A stretch of 10,384 bases of DNA from Eubacterium sp. (GCA_022776205.1 JALFIK010000068.1:1-10384), one strand, 5' to 3'. Shown: positions 1 through 6,711, counted from the stretch's first letter. Numbers and translations are program-made. Notes: generated by a model from the letters alone, not told the origin.

Positions 1-44
1 CTCATCAGCGTACCGGATATGATTGCTGCAATCCATCCAAACAT
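1..44 (-). CDS. Partial N-terminus of a probable small membrane transporter (gene runs off the left edge)
   Basis: Reading leftwards, an ATG at 44-42 opens a frame that stays open to the window edge and gives MFGWIAAIISGTLM, a hydrophobic N-terminus with a small-residue SG step. It is preceded by a run of five G on the minus strand, five bases before the ATG, which could serve as a ribosome binding site. From memory, members of the YdcZ (DUF606) branch of the DMT transporter superfamily in Clostridia start in a very similar way, with SGALM in the same place. Only 14 residues are visible, so the family call is tentative. The gene would follow argD on the same strand and is separated from it by a hairpin that overlaps its own ribosome binding site. 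The frame could also be chance. Confidence 0.45.
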   Translation of the reverse strand, partial: MFGWIAAIISGTLM

Positions 45-80
45 AAAAACCCCCATACTTTTTTCTTTAGTATGGAGGTT
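45..80 (-). terminator. Intrinsic terminator of the argCJBD operon, overlapping the next gene's ribosome binding site
   Basis: The arms 69-80 and 48-59 form a 12-base-pair stem in minus-strand RNA. All pairs are Watson-Crick except one G-U, and the loop is a short A-rich stretch. The stem begins 20 bases after the argD stop codon and is followed by a run of five T, which is the form of a Rho-independent terminator. The same 3' arm holds the G-run that would be the ribosome binding site of the gene starting at 44, so the hairpin may also mask translation of that gene. The plus strand shows a poorer T-tract after the stem, so use in that direction is less likely. Confidence 0.7.
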
Positions 81-99
81 CTGTTTTTATTTTATACCA

Positions 100-1296
100 T
101 TAATTCCACTCGGAAATCGATTCCTTAAGAATAGCAGTCATCTCATCCACATCTTTCTTTTCAATGACTAACGGAGGAACGAACCGAAGGATATTACTTC
201 CGGCAGAAATAATGATCAGGCCTTTATTTAATGCTTTATTGATTAGATCTCCCACCGGTTTTTTGAATTCCAGTCCCTGCATCAGACCGATACCCCGGTG
301 GTCTGTGATCACCGGAAATTCTCCTCTTAGTTCCTCCAGTTTTTCATACAGATATTCTCCCACTTTTTTTACATGTTCTACAATCCCTTTTTGTTCAAAC
401 TGACGGAACACTTCACAGACAGCAGCCGTTGCAAATGGATTACCTCCATATGTGGTCCCGTGATCTCCCGGTACGAGTGCGTGGGAAGCTTTCTCATTCG
501 TCACAAAAGCGCCTACCGGCACTCCACATCCCAAAGCTTTTGCCAGGGCAAGAACGTCCGGCTTGACACCGTAAAGATCGTGGGCATAGAGAGATCCGCA
601 TCTTCCCATTCCACACTGCACTTCATCAAAGATAAGAAGAATATCTTTTTCATCGCACATTTTTCTCAACCCTTCGAGGAATTCTTTTTTTGCAGGATAA
701 ATTCCTCCTTCCCCCTGTACAACTTCACAAATGATTCCACAGGTCTTATCCGTAATTTTTGATTCCACATCCGAAAGATCATTAAAATCTGCGAAAACCG
801 CCCGCATTTCCACAGGCACAAATCCATCCTGATAGTGGGCATTTCCCGTCACGGACAAAGCCCCCTGACTTCTGCCGTGAAAAGAATGATTCATTGCAAT
901 AAATTCGTAATCCTTTGAAGGATCTTTCAGATATGCATACTTCCTCGCAACTTTTAAGGCTCCCTCGATCGCTTCTGTTCCACTGTTGGTAAAAAAAACT
1001 TTTGACATTCCGGAAGTCTGGACAATTTTTTTTGCCGCATCGATGGCCGGTCTGTTATAATAAAGATTTGATGTATGTAAAATTTTATCAATCTGGTTTT
1101 TTAAAGCTTCATTGTATTCTTTGTTATTATATCCCAGGGCAAAGACTGCGATACCTGCGGCAAAATCCAGATATCGTTTTCCATCCATATCATAAAGATA
1201 CACCCCGTCTCCTTTTTCCAGGACAAGAGGATAGCGGTTGTATGTCTTTAAAATATATTCTTCCCCCTGCTCCATATATTCCTGCATTTTCGTCAT
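100..1296 (-). CDS. argD: Acetylornithine aminotransferase (PLP-dependent, class III)
   Basis: Converts N-acetylglutamate 5-semialdehyde plus glutamate to N-acetylornithine plus 2-oxoglutarate in the cytosol, the fourth step of arginine synthesis. The 398-residue protein has the class III aminotransferase landmarks in order: SGTEA (105-109) for cofactor phosphate binding, NHSFHGR (136-142), the pyridine-nitrogen aspartate in IFDEVQ (D224), the Schiff-base lysine in ALAKALG (K253), and TTYGGNP (281-287). Length is normal for ArgD. The frame extends 12 codons upstream to an ATG at 1332, but that ATG has no ribosome binding site. The ATG at 1296 has AAGGAG nine bases before it, so I chose it. 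The gene is last in argC-J-B-D, 37 bases after argB. Related enzymes can also serve lysine synthesis (succinyldiaminopimelate) or ornithine catabolism; the operon context favours ArgD. The usual GRTG segment reads GRCG here. Confidence 0.95.
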   Translation of the reverse strand: MTKMQEYMEQGEEYILKTYNRYPLVLEKGDGVYLYDMDGKRYLDFAAGIAVFALGYNNKEYNEALKNQIDKILHTSNLYYNRPAIDAAKKIVQTSGMSKVFFTNSGTEAIEGALKVARKYAYLKDPSKDYEFIAMNHSFHGRSQGALSVTGNAHYQDGFVPVEMRAVFADFNDLSDVESKITDKTCGIICEVVQGEGGIYPAKKEFLEGLRKMCDEKDILLIFDEVQCGMGRCGSLYAHDLYGVKPDVLALAKALGCGVPVGAFVTNEKASHALVPGDHGTTYGGNPFATAAVCEVFRQFEQKGIVEHVKKVGEYLYEKLEELRGEFPVITDHRGIGLMQGLEFKKPVGDLINKALNKGLIIISAGSNILRFVPPLVIEKKDVDEMTAILKESISEWN

Positions 1297-1305
1297 GATA
1301 CTATT

Positions 1306-1311
1306 CTCCTT
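1306..1311 (-). promoter_or_regulatory. argD ribosome binding site that decides the start
   Basis: AAGGAG on the minus strand, nine bases before the ATG at 1296. The upstream in-frame ATG at 1332 is preceded only by a T-rich stretch at the end of argB, so this site argues for the shorter protein. Confidence 0.75.
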
Positions 1312-1333
1312 CTTTGTTTCCATTCCCGCCATA

Positions 1334-2230
1334 TTAAAAAAGAGGTTCTTTCAAAATGGCAGTTCCGATACCTTTTTCTGTAAAGAACTCAAGGAGCAGA
1401 CAGTGTGCCACACGACCATCCAGGATATGCACACGGGAAACTCCCTGTTCAATTGCATCAATACAGTTATTCAGCTTCGGAAGCATACCGCCTCCCACGA
1501 CACCATTTGCAATAAACTCTTTTGCAGTATTGACGTCCATTTCGGAAATCAGTGTCTGCTTATTTGTAGGGTCAATAAATACCCCTTCAATATCCGTGAG
1601 AAATACAAGTTTCTCTGCATTCATGGCCTTTGCCACCCCGCAGGCAGCATCATCCGCATTAATATTATAGGCATTGTAATCATCATCCAGACCAATTGGA
1701 GCAATTACCGGGATGAAATCCTTTTCCATCAGGGTATCAAGAAGGTCTGTATTAACAGAGGACACTTCTCCGACATAACCAATATCCTTTCCGTCAGGCA
1801 TTTTTTTCTTCACACGGATCATATTTCCGTCTTTTCCGCAAAGACCAACTGCATTCACGCCCATCTTCTGCATCATACCGACCAGTTCCTTATTTACCTT
1901 GTTTAAAACCATTTCCGCAATGTTCATAGTTTCTTTATCTGTCACGCGAAGGCCGTTATAAAATTCCGATTCTTTTCCACTTAAACGCACCCACTTACTG
2001 ATTTCTTTGCCGCCGCCATGCACAATGATCGGTTTCATTCCGATTAGCTTAAGAAGAGCCACATCCTTGATTACATTCATCTTTAATTTTTCATCAAGCA
2101 TGGCACTTCCACCATATTTTACGATGATCGTTGCCCCGTTAAACCGCCGAATGTACGGCAGTGCCTCGATGAGTGTGTTTGCTTTCAGCATAACATTATC
2201 TACATTATTGTTTATTTCTAATTCTGTCAT
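1334..2230 (-). CDS. argB: Acetylglutamate kinase
   Basis: Phosphorylates N-acetylglutamate with ATP, the second and usually committed step of arginine synthesis. The 298-residue amino-acid-kinase-fold protein shows KYGGSAM (38-44), the glycine-rich VHGGGKEI (70-77), NGLRVTD (92-98) with the substrate-binding arginine, NINADDAA (189-196), FLTDIEGV (210-217) and GGGMLPKL (246-253). It also has an N-terminal helix-like extension (about residues 12-30) and the C-terminal HILDGR segment (268-273). Both are typical of the hexameric, arginine-inhibited enzymes, so feedback inhibition by arginine is likely (inference from family knowledge). The start has GGAGG five bases upstream. It lies 51 bases after argJ and 37 before the chosen argD start, in the same operon. 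Confidence 0.96.
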   Translation of the reverse strand: MTELEINNNVDNVMLKANTLIEALPYIRRFNGATIIVKYGGSAMLDEKLKMNVIKDVALLKLIGMKPIIVHGGGKEISKWVRLSGKESEFYNGLRVTDKETMNIAEMVLNKVNKELVGMMQKMGVNAVGLCGKDGNMIRVKKKMPDGKDIGYVGEVSSVNTDLLDTLMEKDFIPVIAPIGLDDDYNAYNINADDAACGVAKAMNAEKLVFLTDIEGVFIDPTNKQTLISEMDVNTAKEFIANGVVGGGMLPKLNNCIDAIEQGVSRVHILDGRVAHCLLLEFFTEKGIGTAILKEPLF

Positions 2231-2281
2231 TTTTCCCTCCGGCTGCCCATAGCAGCATATTCCTGTCTGTTTTCCGGTATC

Positions 2282-3508
2282 TTAAGAACGGTAATCTGCA
2301 TTAATCTTTACATATTCATAAGTAAGATCACACCCCCATGCCGTTGCCTGTGCTTGCCCCGCATGCACATATAGCAAGGCCTTTACAGGATTGGCGGATA
2401 AAATCTCCGTGGCAAACTCTTCGCTGTATTCTGTGGCGATTCCGTCCTTCACAATCGGAAGTGTACCTTTCTCGCTTTCCAGAACAATATCCACTTTTTC
2501 CGGATCAAATTCCACACCGCTGTATCCCATGGCACAAAGTATTCTTCCCCAGTTTGCATCTTTTCCAAAAACTGCTGCCTTTGTAAGGGAGGAACAGACA
2601 ACGGATTTACTTAAAATTCTGGCATCCTCCTTTGTAGCCGCCCCAAAACAGGTCACCTCAAAAAGGCGGGTACATCCCTCTCCGTCTCCTGCAATCTGTT
2701 TTGCCAGGTACTCCATCACGCAGGCAAAAGCTTCTTTCCATACCATTGCTTCTTCATTCTCTTCCGTTAGGACCGCATTCCCCGCCATACCGTTACATAA
2801 CACCAGACAGGTATCGTTGGTGGAAGTATCCCCATCCACTGAAATCATATTAAAGGTCTCTTCCACGACCTCATTTAAAAATTTCTGCAGCAACCTGGGG
2901 GCAATGGCAACGTCGCTGGTAATAAAGGCAAGCATTGTTCCCATGTTCGGATGAATCATTCCGGCACCCTTACACATTCCTCCGATGGTTACCTTTTTCC
3001 CCCCGATCATACATTCCACTGCAATTTCCTTTTTATGGGTATCCGTGGTAAGAATTGCTTCCGCAGCATCCTCTCCCGCCTGTATCTCATGGGAAAGAGC
3101 CGGTACAAGCTCTCCGATTCCCTTTTCCACAACATCCATGTCAAGCTGCTGTCCAATCACACCTGTAGATGCCACAAGCACATGTTCCGGTGCAATGGAT
3201 AAAAGTTCACCAGCCTTTTGCGCTTCTCTGCTACAGTTATCAATTCCTTCCTGTCCGGTACAGGCATTGGCAATGCCACTGTTAACAACCACCGCCTGTG
3301 CCTTTCCTTCTCCATATACAATATCCCGATCCCAGTAAACCGTCGCAGCTTTAACCACATTCTTCGTAAAAACTCCTGCACAGACCGCTTCTTTTTCCGA
3401 ATAGATCATTGCCATATCCTTATTGGCCTTTCCTGCTTTGATTCCGGCCCGAATCCCGGCTGCCTGAAATCCTCTTGCAGCAGAAACACCACCATCGATT
3501 CTTTTCAT
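2282..3508 (-). CDS. argJ: Glutamate N-acetyltransferase / ornithine acetyltransferase (ArgJ)
   Basis: Transfers the acetyl group from N-acetylornithine to glutamate, closing the acetyl cycle. Bifunctional forms also use acetyl-CoA to make N-acetylglutamate. The 408-residue length is normal. KGAGMIHPNM followed by GTMLAF (around 180-195) contains the autoprocessing site: the nucleophile is T191, which becomes the N-terminus of the beta chain after cleavage from G190. Many homologues have Ala before this Thr; Gly here is a mild variation. Other family segments are GVFTKN (45-50), VVVNSGIANACTG (73-85), ASTGVIG (113-119) and ISVDGDTSTND. No argA or argE is seen nearby, so a bifunctional role is possible but cannot be told from sequence alone. 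The gene lies 43 bases after argC. The ribosome binding site is weak and purine-rich, a GAAGAGAG stretch close to the ATG. Confidence 0.95.
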   Translation of the reverse strand: MKRIDGGVSAARGFQAAGIRAGIKAGKANKDMAMIYSEKEAVCAGVFTKNVVKAATVYWDRDIVYGEGKAQAVVVNSGIANACTGQEGIDNCSREAQKAGELLSIAPEHVLVASTGVIGQQLDMDVVEKGIGELVPALSHEIQAGEDAAEAILTTDTHKKEIAVECMIGGKKVTIGGMCKGAGMIHPNMGTMLAFITSDVAIAPRLLQKFLNEVVEETFNMISVDGDTSTNDTCLVLCNGMAGNAVLTEENEEAMVWKEAFACVMEYLAKQIAGDGEGCTRLFEVTCFGAATKEDARILSKSVVCSSLTKAAVFGKDANWGRILCAMGYSGVEFDPEKVDIVLESEKGTLPIVKDGIATEYSEEFATEILSANPVKALLYVHAGQAQATAWGCDLTYEYVKINADYRS

Positions 3509-3543
3509 AACTCTCTTCTATCTTCCCTTCTCTTTTCTTTTCA

Positions 3544-3565
3544 CGGTATTTCTATGGAAATACCG
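3544..3565 (-). other. Hairpin straddling the argC stop codon
   Basis: A perfect nine-base-pair inverted repeat (CGGTATTTC and GAAATACCG) with a four-base loop. On the minus strand the argC TAG at 3554-3552 sits across the loop and the 3' arm. No T-run follows, only a purine-rich leader for argJ, so it is not a terminator. It could mark RNA processing or set the relative expression of argC and argJ. Confidence 0.5.
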
Positions 3566-4592
3566 GCGGCATAAGGAGGCCGGTCGTCTCCGGCAATCCA
3601 AATAATAAATTCATATTCTGTACTGCCTGTCCCGCGGCTCCTTTTACCAGATTCTCCATGGCTCCCATCATAATGACGCGATGAGTTCTCTCATCCACTT
3701 TCACATTCACATCAACATAATTACTGCCTTCTACCCAGCGTGTTTCCGGGCAGACTCCAGCATCCAGGAACCTTACAAACGTTTCATCCTTATATACTTC
3801 CTCATAAATTTTTCTCACTTCTTCTTCTGTGACATCTTTTACCAGATTTGCATAAGCAGTCACAAGAATTCCACGGTTCATCGGCACCAGATGAGGGGTA
3901 AAATTAATCAATGTTTCCTGGCCGGATGCATAGGATAACTGCTCCTCAATTTCCGGAGTATGCCGATGGGTGGCAACTCCATATGCCTTTATGCTCTCAT
4001 TCACCTCACAGAATAAATTATTCACCTTTGCTCCTCTTCCGGCACCAGATGTACCGGATTTTGCATCCACAATGATTGATTTCATATCAATAAGACCAGC
4101 CTTTGCCAGCGGATATATGGAGAGAAAAGAACAGGTTGGATAACATCCTGGATTTGCAATCAGTCTGGCTTTCCTGATTTTTTCCCGATTCACCTCGCAA
4201 AGTCCATATACCGCCTCTTCAATAAATTGCGGACTCGGATGGGTAAGGCCGTACCATTTTTCATAAACATTCACATCTTTTATACGAAAATCAGCACTAA
4301 GATCAATAACTTTAACCTTTGATAACACTTCTTCATTAACCAAGGAAGAGCAAAGTCCCTGAGGTGTCGCTGTAAAAACCACATCCACTTCATCACAGAG
4401 CTGATTGAAATCTTCTCCCTTACAAATATCCGGCACAAGCCGGAACATATTACGAAATACATCTGCATAGGGCCTGTCAATATAACTTTTTGAACCGTAC
4501 CATTTTATCTCTGTATCTTTATGCCCAAGTAGGATACGAACGATCTCCTGTCCCGCATATCCGGTCGCACCGATAATCCCTGCCTTTATCAT
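3552..4592 (-). CDS. argC: N-acetyl-gamma-glutamyl-phosphate reductase
   Basis: Reduces N-acetylglutamyl phosphate to the semialdehyde with NADPH, the third step of arginine synthesis. The 346-residue protein has the N-terminal nucleotide-binding GATGYAG (8-14), the catalytic cysteine in NPGCYPT (C150), the SGTSGAGR loop (179-186) and HRHTPEI (209-215), which carries the active-site histidine. This layout and length match the usual ArgC. The frame can be extended eight codons to an ATG at 4616, but that one has no ribosome binding site. The ATG at 4592 is preceded by AAGGAAG at about nine bases, and the protein then begins with MIKAGIIG, the normal ArgC beginning. It is the first gene of the argC-J-B-D operon and diverges from argG, with a promoter and ARG-box-like sites upstream. 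Confidence 0.96.
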   Translation of the reverse strand: MIKAGIIGATGYAGQEIVRILLGHKDTEIKWYGSKSYIDRPYADVFRNMFRLVPDICKGEDFNQLCDEVDVVFTATPQGLCSSLVNEEVLSKVKVIDLSADFRIKDVNVYEKWYGLTHPSPQFIEEAVYGLCEVNREKIRKARLIANPGCYPTCSFLSIYPLAKAGLIDMKSIIVDAKSGTSGAGRGAKVNNLFCEVNESIKAYGVATHRHTPEIEEQLSYASGQETLINFTPHLVPMNRGILVTAYANLVKDVTEEEVRKIYEEVYKDETFVRFLDAGVCPETRWVEGSNYVDVNVKVDERTHRVIMMGAMENLVKGAAGQAVQNMNLLFGLPETTGLLMPPVFP

Positions 4593-4601
4593 TAATTTTC
4601 G

Positions 4602-4608
4602 CTTCCTT
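4602..4608 (-). promoter_or_regulatory. argC ribosome binding site that decides the start
   Basis: A GGAAG-centred site on the minus strand about nine bases before the ATG at 4592. The alternative ATG at 4616 has only AT-rich sequence before it. Confidence 0.65.
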
Positions 4609-4643
4609 TCTGTCATATATCATAAAAATAAATACAGCTTTTT

Positions 4644-4672
4644 ATTATCCCACAAACTTTTCCAGAAAACAA
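4644..4672 (-). promoter_or_regulatory. Promoter of the argCJBD operon
   Basis: On the minus strand, TTGTTT (4672-4667) and GATAAT (4649-4644) are separated by 17 bases, which fits a housekeeping sigma-A promoter. Transcription would start about seven bases further on, giving a leader of roughly 45 bases before the argC ATG. ARG-box-like repeats lie immediately upstream of the -35 element. A TTGACT just upstream would be a better -35 hexamer, but its spacing of 22 is too long. Confidence 0.65.
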
Positions 4673-4684
4673 GTCAAATTTGCA

Positions 4685-4719
4685 TTCATATTTATTTATA
4701 AATTCTTCATAATTATACG
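4685..4719. promoter_or_regulatory. Pair of ARG-box-like sites in the argC/argG divergent region
   Basis: TTCATATTTATTTA (4685-4698) and TTCATAATTATACG (4706-4719) are similar AT-rich imperfect dyads. They start exactly 21 bases apart, which is two helical turns and the usual spacing of paired ARG boxes bound by an ArgR hexamer. Each differs from the clostridial-type pattern TGCATAWWTATNCA, as I recall it, at about two positions. AT-rich DNA produces such matches by chance, so this is a candidate site only. Confidence 0.4.
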
Positions 4720-4757
4720 TCAAAATCTTATTTTATGCAAGTATTATTTAATATTTA

Positions 4758-4770
4758 TGAATAATATTCA
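4758..4770. promoter_or_regulatory. ARG-box-like dyad just upstream of the argG promoter
   Basis: TGAATAATATTCA has both classical half-sites, TGAAT and ATTCA, but a centre of three bases rather than the usual four. It ends ten bases before the argG -35 hexamer, a good position for arginine repressor control. The short centre lowers confidence. Confidence 0.45.
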
Positions 4771-4779
4771 AAAAAAAGC

Positions 4780-4808
4780 TTGCATTTCCGCTGGCAATGC
4801 CGTATAGT
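4780..4808 (+). promoter_or_regulatory. Promoter of argG
   Basis: TTGCAT (4780-4785) and TATAGT (4803-4808) with a 17-base spacer form a good sigma-A type promoter. Transcription would begin near 4815, about 36 bases before the argG ATG. The frame-extended argG ATG at 4797 lies inside this spacer and so cannot be the start of a gene made from this promoter. Confidence 0.7.
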
Positions 4809-4833
4809 ATAACAGACGAATATGAAAAATCTC

Positions 4834-4840
4834 AAGGAGG
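4834..4840 (+). promoter_or_regulatory. argG ribosome binding site that decides the start
   Basis: A perfect AAGGAGG ten bases before the ATG at 4851. It excludes the longer reading frame from 4797. Confidence 0.85.
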
Positions 4841-4850
4841 ATATATAGAA

Positions 4851-6080
4851 ATGAGTAAAGAAAAAGTCGTTTTAGCCTATTCGGGAGGTCTGGATACCAC
4901 AGCAATCATTCCATGGTTAAAGGAAACCTATGGATATGATGTCATCTGCTGTTGTGTTGACTGCGGTCAGGGTGAGGAACTGGACGGATTAGAAGAACGC
5001 GCCCTTTATTCCGGTGCTTCCAAATTATATATAGAAGATATTACAGATGATTTCTGCGATAACTACATTATTCCATGCGTTCAGGCCGGTGCAGTATATG
5101 AAAACAAATATCTATTAGGTACTTCCATGGCCCGTCCGGGTATCGCAGCGAAATTAGTGGAAGTTGCCCGTAAGGAAAATGCGGTTGCCATCTGTCATGG
5201 TGCTACCGGTAAGGGAAATGATCAGATCCGTTTTGAACTATCTATTAAAGCTCTGGCTCCGGATATCAAGATTATCGCTCCATGGCGTGATCCAAAGTGG
5301 ACACTCCAGTCCCGTGAAGATGAGATTGCCTTTTGTAAAGCACATAATATTCATCTTCCGTTTTCGGCGGACAGCAGTTACAGCCGTGACCGTAACTTAT
5401 GGCACATCAGCCACGAGGGTCTGGAACTGGAAGATCCTTCTCAGGAACCAAATTATGATCATGTTCTTGTATTAACGAATACACCGGAAAAGGCACCGGA
5501 TGAACCGGAATATGTAACCATGACTTTTGAATCCGGTGTTCCTAAGACGGTAAACGGAGAGGAGATGAAAGTTTCCGATATCATCCGTAAACTCAATGAA
5601 CTGGGAGGAAAACATGGAATCGGTATTATTGATATTGTGGAGAACCGGGTTGTCGGTATGAAATCCCGCGGTGTTTATGAAACTCCCGGCGGCACCATCC
5701 TTGTGGAAGCACATAAACAGTTAGAAGAGCTCATTCTGGACCGTGAGACCATGGCAGTCAAGAAAGACCTCGGGAATAAGCTGGCTCAGGTTGTATATGA
5801 AGGAAAATGGTTCACACCTTTGCGTGAGGCAATTCAGGCTTTTGTACAGTCCACACAGCAGTATGTGACCGGCGAAGTGAAATTCAAACTTTATAAAGGT
5901 ACCATCACAAGAGCAGGAACCACATCTCCATACAGCCTTTACAACGAATCCCTTGCTTCTTTCACAACAGGCGATATGTATGACCATCATGATGCACAGG
6001 GCTTTATCACCTTATTCGGTCTTCCCCTTCAGGTGCGTGCCCTTAAACTTCAGGAAGCAGAAAAAAACAGAAATAAATAA
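4851..6080 (+). CDS. argG: Argininosuccinate synthase
   Basis: Joins citrulline and aspartate with ATP to form argininosuccinate in the cytosol, the penultimate step of arginine synthesis. The 409-residue protein starts with the N-type ATP pyrophosphatase loop AYSGGLDTT (9-17), followed by TSMARP (91-96), HGATGKGNDQIRFE (116-129) for aspartate and ATP contacts, and SYSRDRNLWHIS (176-187). The C-terminal tetramerisation part includes SRGVYETPGG and ends in a short charged tail. Length is normal. The start at 4851 rests on an AAGGAGG site and a conventional MSKEKVVLAYSGG beginning; the frame is open to 4797, but that part overlaps the promoter. The gene diverges from argC and is transcribed alone, ending at a strong terminator. 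argH is not next to it in this window. The N-terminal domain has many cysteines, including three in a row (33-35). Confidence 0.96.
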   Translation: MSKEKVVLAYSGGLDTTAIIPWLKETYGYDVICCCVDCGQGEELDGLEERALYSGASKLYIEDITDDFCDNYIIPCVQAGAVYENKYLLGTSMARPGIAAKLVEVARKENAVAICHGATGKGNDQIRFELSIKALAPDIKIIAPWRDPKWTLQSREDEIAFCKAHNIHLPFSADSSYSRDRNLWHISHEGLELEDPSQEPNYDHVLVLTNTPEKAPDEPEYVTMTFESGVPKTVNGEEMKVSDIIRKLNELGGKHGIGIIDIVENRVVGMKSRGVYETPGGTILVEAHKQLEELILDRETMAVKKDLGNKLAQVVYEGKWFTPLREAIQAFVQSTQQYVTGEVKFKLYKGTITRAGTTSPYSLYNESLASFTTGDMYDHHDAQGFITLFGLPLQVRALKLQEAEKNRNK

Positions 6081-6100
6081 TTTGTTTTCCAATGATTACA

Positions 6101-6138
6101 AGCTGTCATTTTCCCCAGAAAATGGCAGCTATTTTTTT
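6101..6138 (+). terminator. Intrinsic terminator of argG
   Basis: A 13-base-pair stem (6101-6113 with 6118-6130, one G-U pair) closes a four-base loop and is followed by A and seven T. It begins 20 bases after the argG stop. This is a textbook Rho-independent terminator, and its T-run is shared with the -35 region of the next promoter. Confidence 0.9.
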
Positions 6139-6165
6139 CATAAGGCAGGTTTTTCCCTGTATAAT
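6137..6165 (+). promoter_or_regulatory. Promoter of the 6220-6669 membrane protein gene
   Basis: A perfect TATAAT (6160-6165) with TTCATA (6137-6142) 17 bases upstream. The start of transcription would lie near 6172, giving a leader of about 48 bases. The -35 hexamer abuts the argG terminator T-run, so the gene appears to be transcribed separately from argG. Confidence 0.6.
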
Positions 6166-6219
6166 TATATTTCGGATACTTCATACTAAAGAGAAACATA
6201 TCCAAAGGAGAATCCGAAA

Positions 6220-6669
6220 ATGACCTGTTTTTTCAGACGAAAATTTATTTTTAAATTATTTCAGGCTCTGTTTTTAATCAGTTTCGGCGGAATGGTCTAT
6301 TATAATTTTGAAATTCTGTTCCGGGGTTTCTCCCACTTTTCCATGATTTTGTGTGGTGGTCTGTCCTTCTATGTCATCGGTCTGCTCAACGAAGGCAACC
6401 GGCATCCTTCCTTTCTCTTGCAGATGTTTGCCGGGAGTCTGATTATTCTCTTCTTTGAGTATATTACCGGCAGCATTGTCAATCTCAATTTTCATCTGAT
6501 GGTGTGGGATTACTCCGATGTGCCGTTTAACTTCCAGGGTCAGATCTGTCTGCCGTTTTTCTTTCTGTGGTTTTTTCTGACGCCCATCTGTATTCTGGCC
6601 GATGATTATATCCGCTTTGCATTATTCGGTCGAAAAAAACCGGTTTATCGAACCGGAAAAACTCTATAA
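6220..6669 (+). CDS. Four-helix membrane protein of the putative ABC-transporter type IV (CmpB-like) family
   Basis: A 149-residue integral membrane protein with about four hydrophobic segments (near 10-28, 40-57, 66-88 and 106-127) and a basic C-terminal tail. Characteristic segments are RGFSHFSMILCGGL (35-48), the glutamate in FFEYITGSIVN (78-88), WDYSDVPFNFQGQICL (96-111) and ADDYIR (127-132). I recognise this pattern from the Firmicutes family annotated as 'putative ABC transporter permease' (PF06541-like), whose function is not established. The family name should not be taken to mean a role in transport with the nearby importer, which is on the other strand. The start is supported by AAAGGAG nine bases upstream and a private promoter. 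The last codons hold a hairpin that acts as a terminator signal for the opposite strand. Confidence 0.8.
   Translation: MTCFFRRKFIFKLFQALFLISFGGMVYYNFEILFRGFSHFSMILCGGLSFYVIGLLNEGNRHPSFLLQMFAGSLIILFFEYITGSIVNLNFHLMVWDYSDVPFNFQGQICLPFFFLWFFLTPICILADDYIRFALFGRKKPVYRTGKTL
6633..6656 (-). terminator. Second minus-strand intrinsic terminator, inside the convergent gene's 3' end
   Basis: On the minus strand, CCGGTT, a five-base loop and AACCGG form a perfect six-base-pair stem followed directly by seven T. It lies about 60 bases beyond the first terminator of the ABC importer operon and within the last codons of the 6220-6669 gene. It would stop read-through antisense transcription. The stem is short, but the T-run is strong. 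Confidence 0.6.
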
Positions 6670-6711
6670 GAAGGGGCTGTTTTTGTTTCCGTAGGCTGTG
6701 GCACAACAAAA

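Noticed and set aside
1238..1906. Long plus-strand open frame opposite argB and argD
   Set aside because: It runs antisense to two well-supported enzymes, its translation has no recognisable domain, and it lacks a ribosome binding site; it is a shadow frame.
2391..2954. Plus-strand open frame of 187 codons opposite argJ
   Set aside because: It lies entirely antisense to argJ, is serine-rich in the way of shadow translations, and shows no family pattern.
4654..4668. CodY-like dyad (TTTTC and GAAAA half-sites) inside the argC promoter
   Set aside because: The half-sites are two bases apart rather than one, and the flanking bases do not match, giving about five mismatches to the usual CodY motif; chance in AT-rich DNA is likely.
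4822..4848. Short open frame MKNLKEDI just before argG, as a possible leader peptide
   Set aside because: It has no ribosome binding site of its own, contains no arginine codons and no attenuator hairpin follows; its codons simply span the argG ribosome binding site.
4797..4850. Longer N-terminus for argG from the ATG at 4797
   Set aside because: This stretch contains the -10 element and the ribosome binding site of argG, and the extra 18 residues do not look like any ArgG N-terminus.
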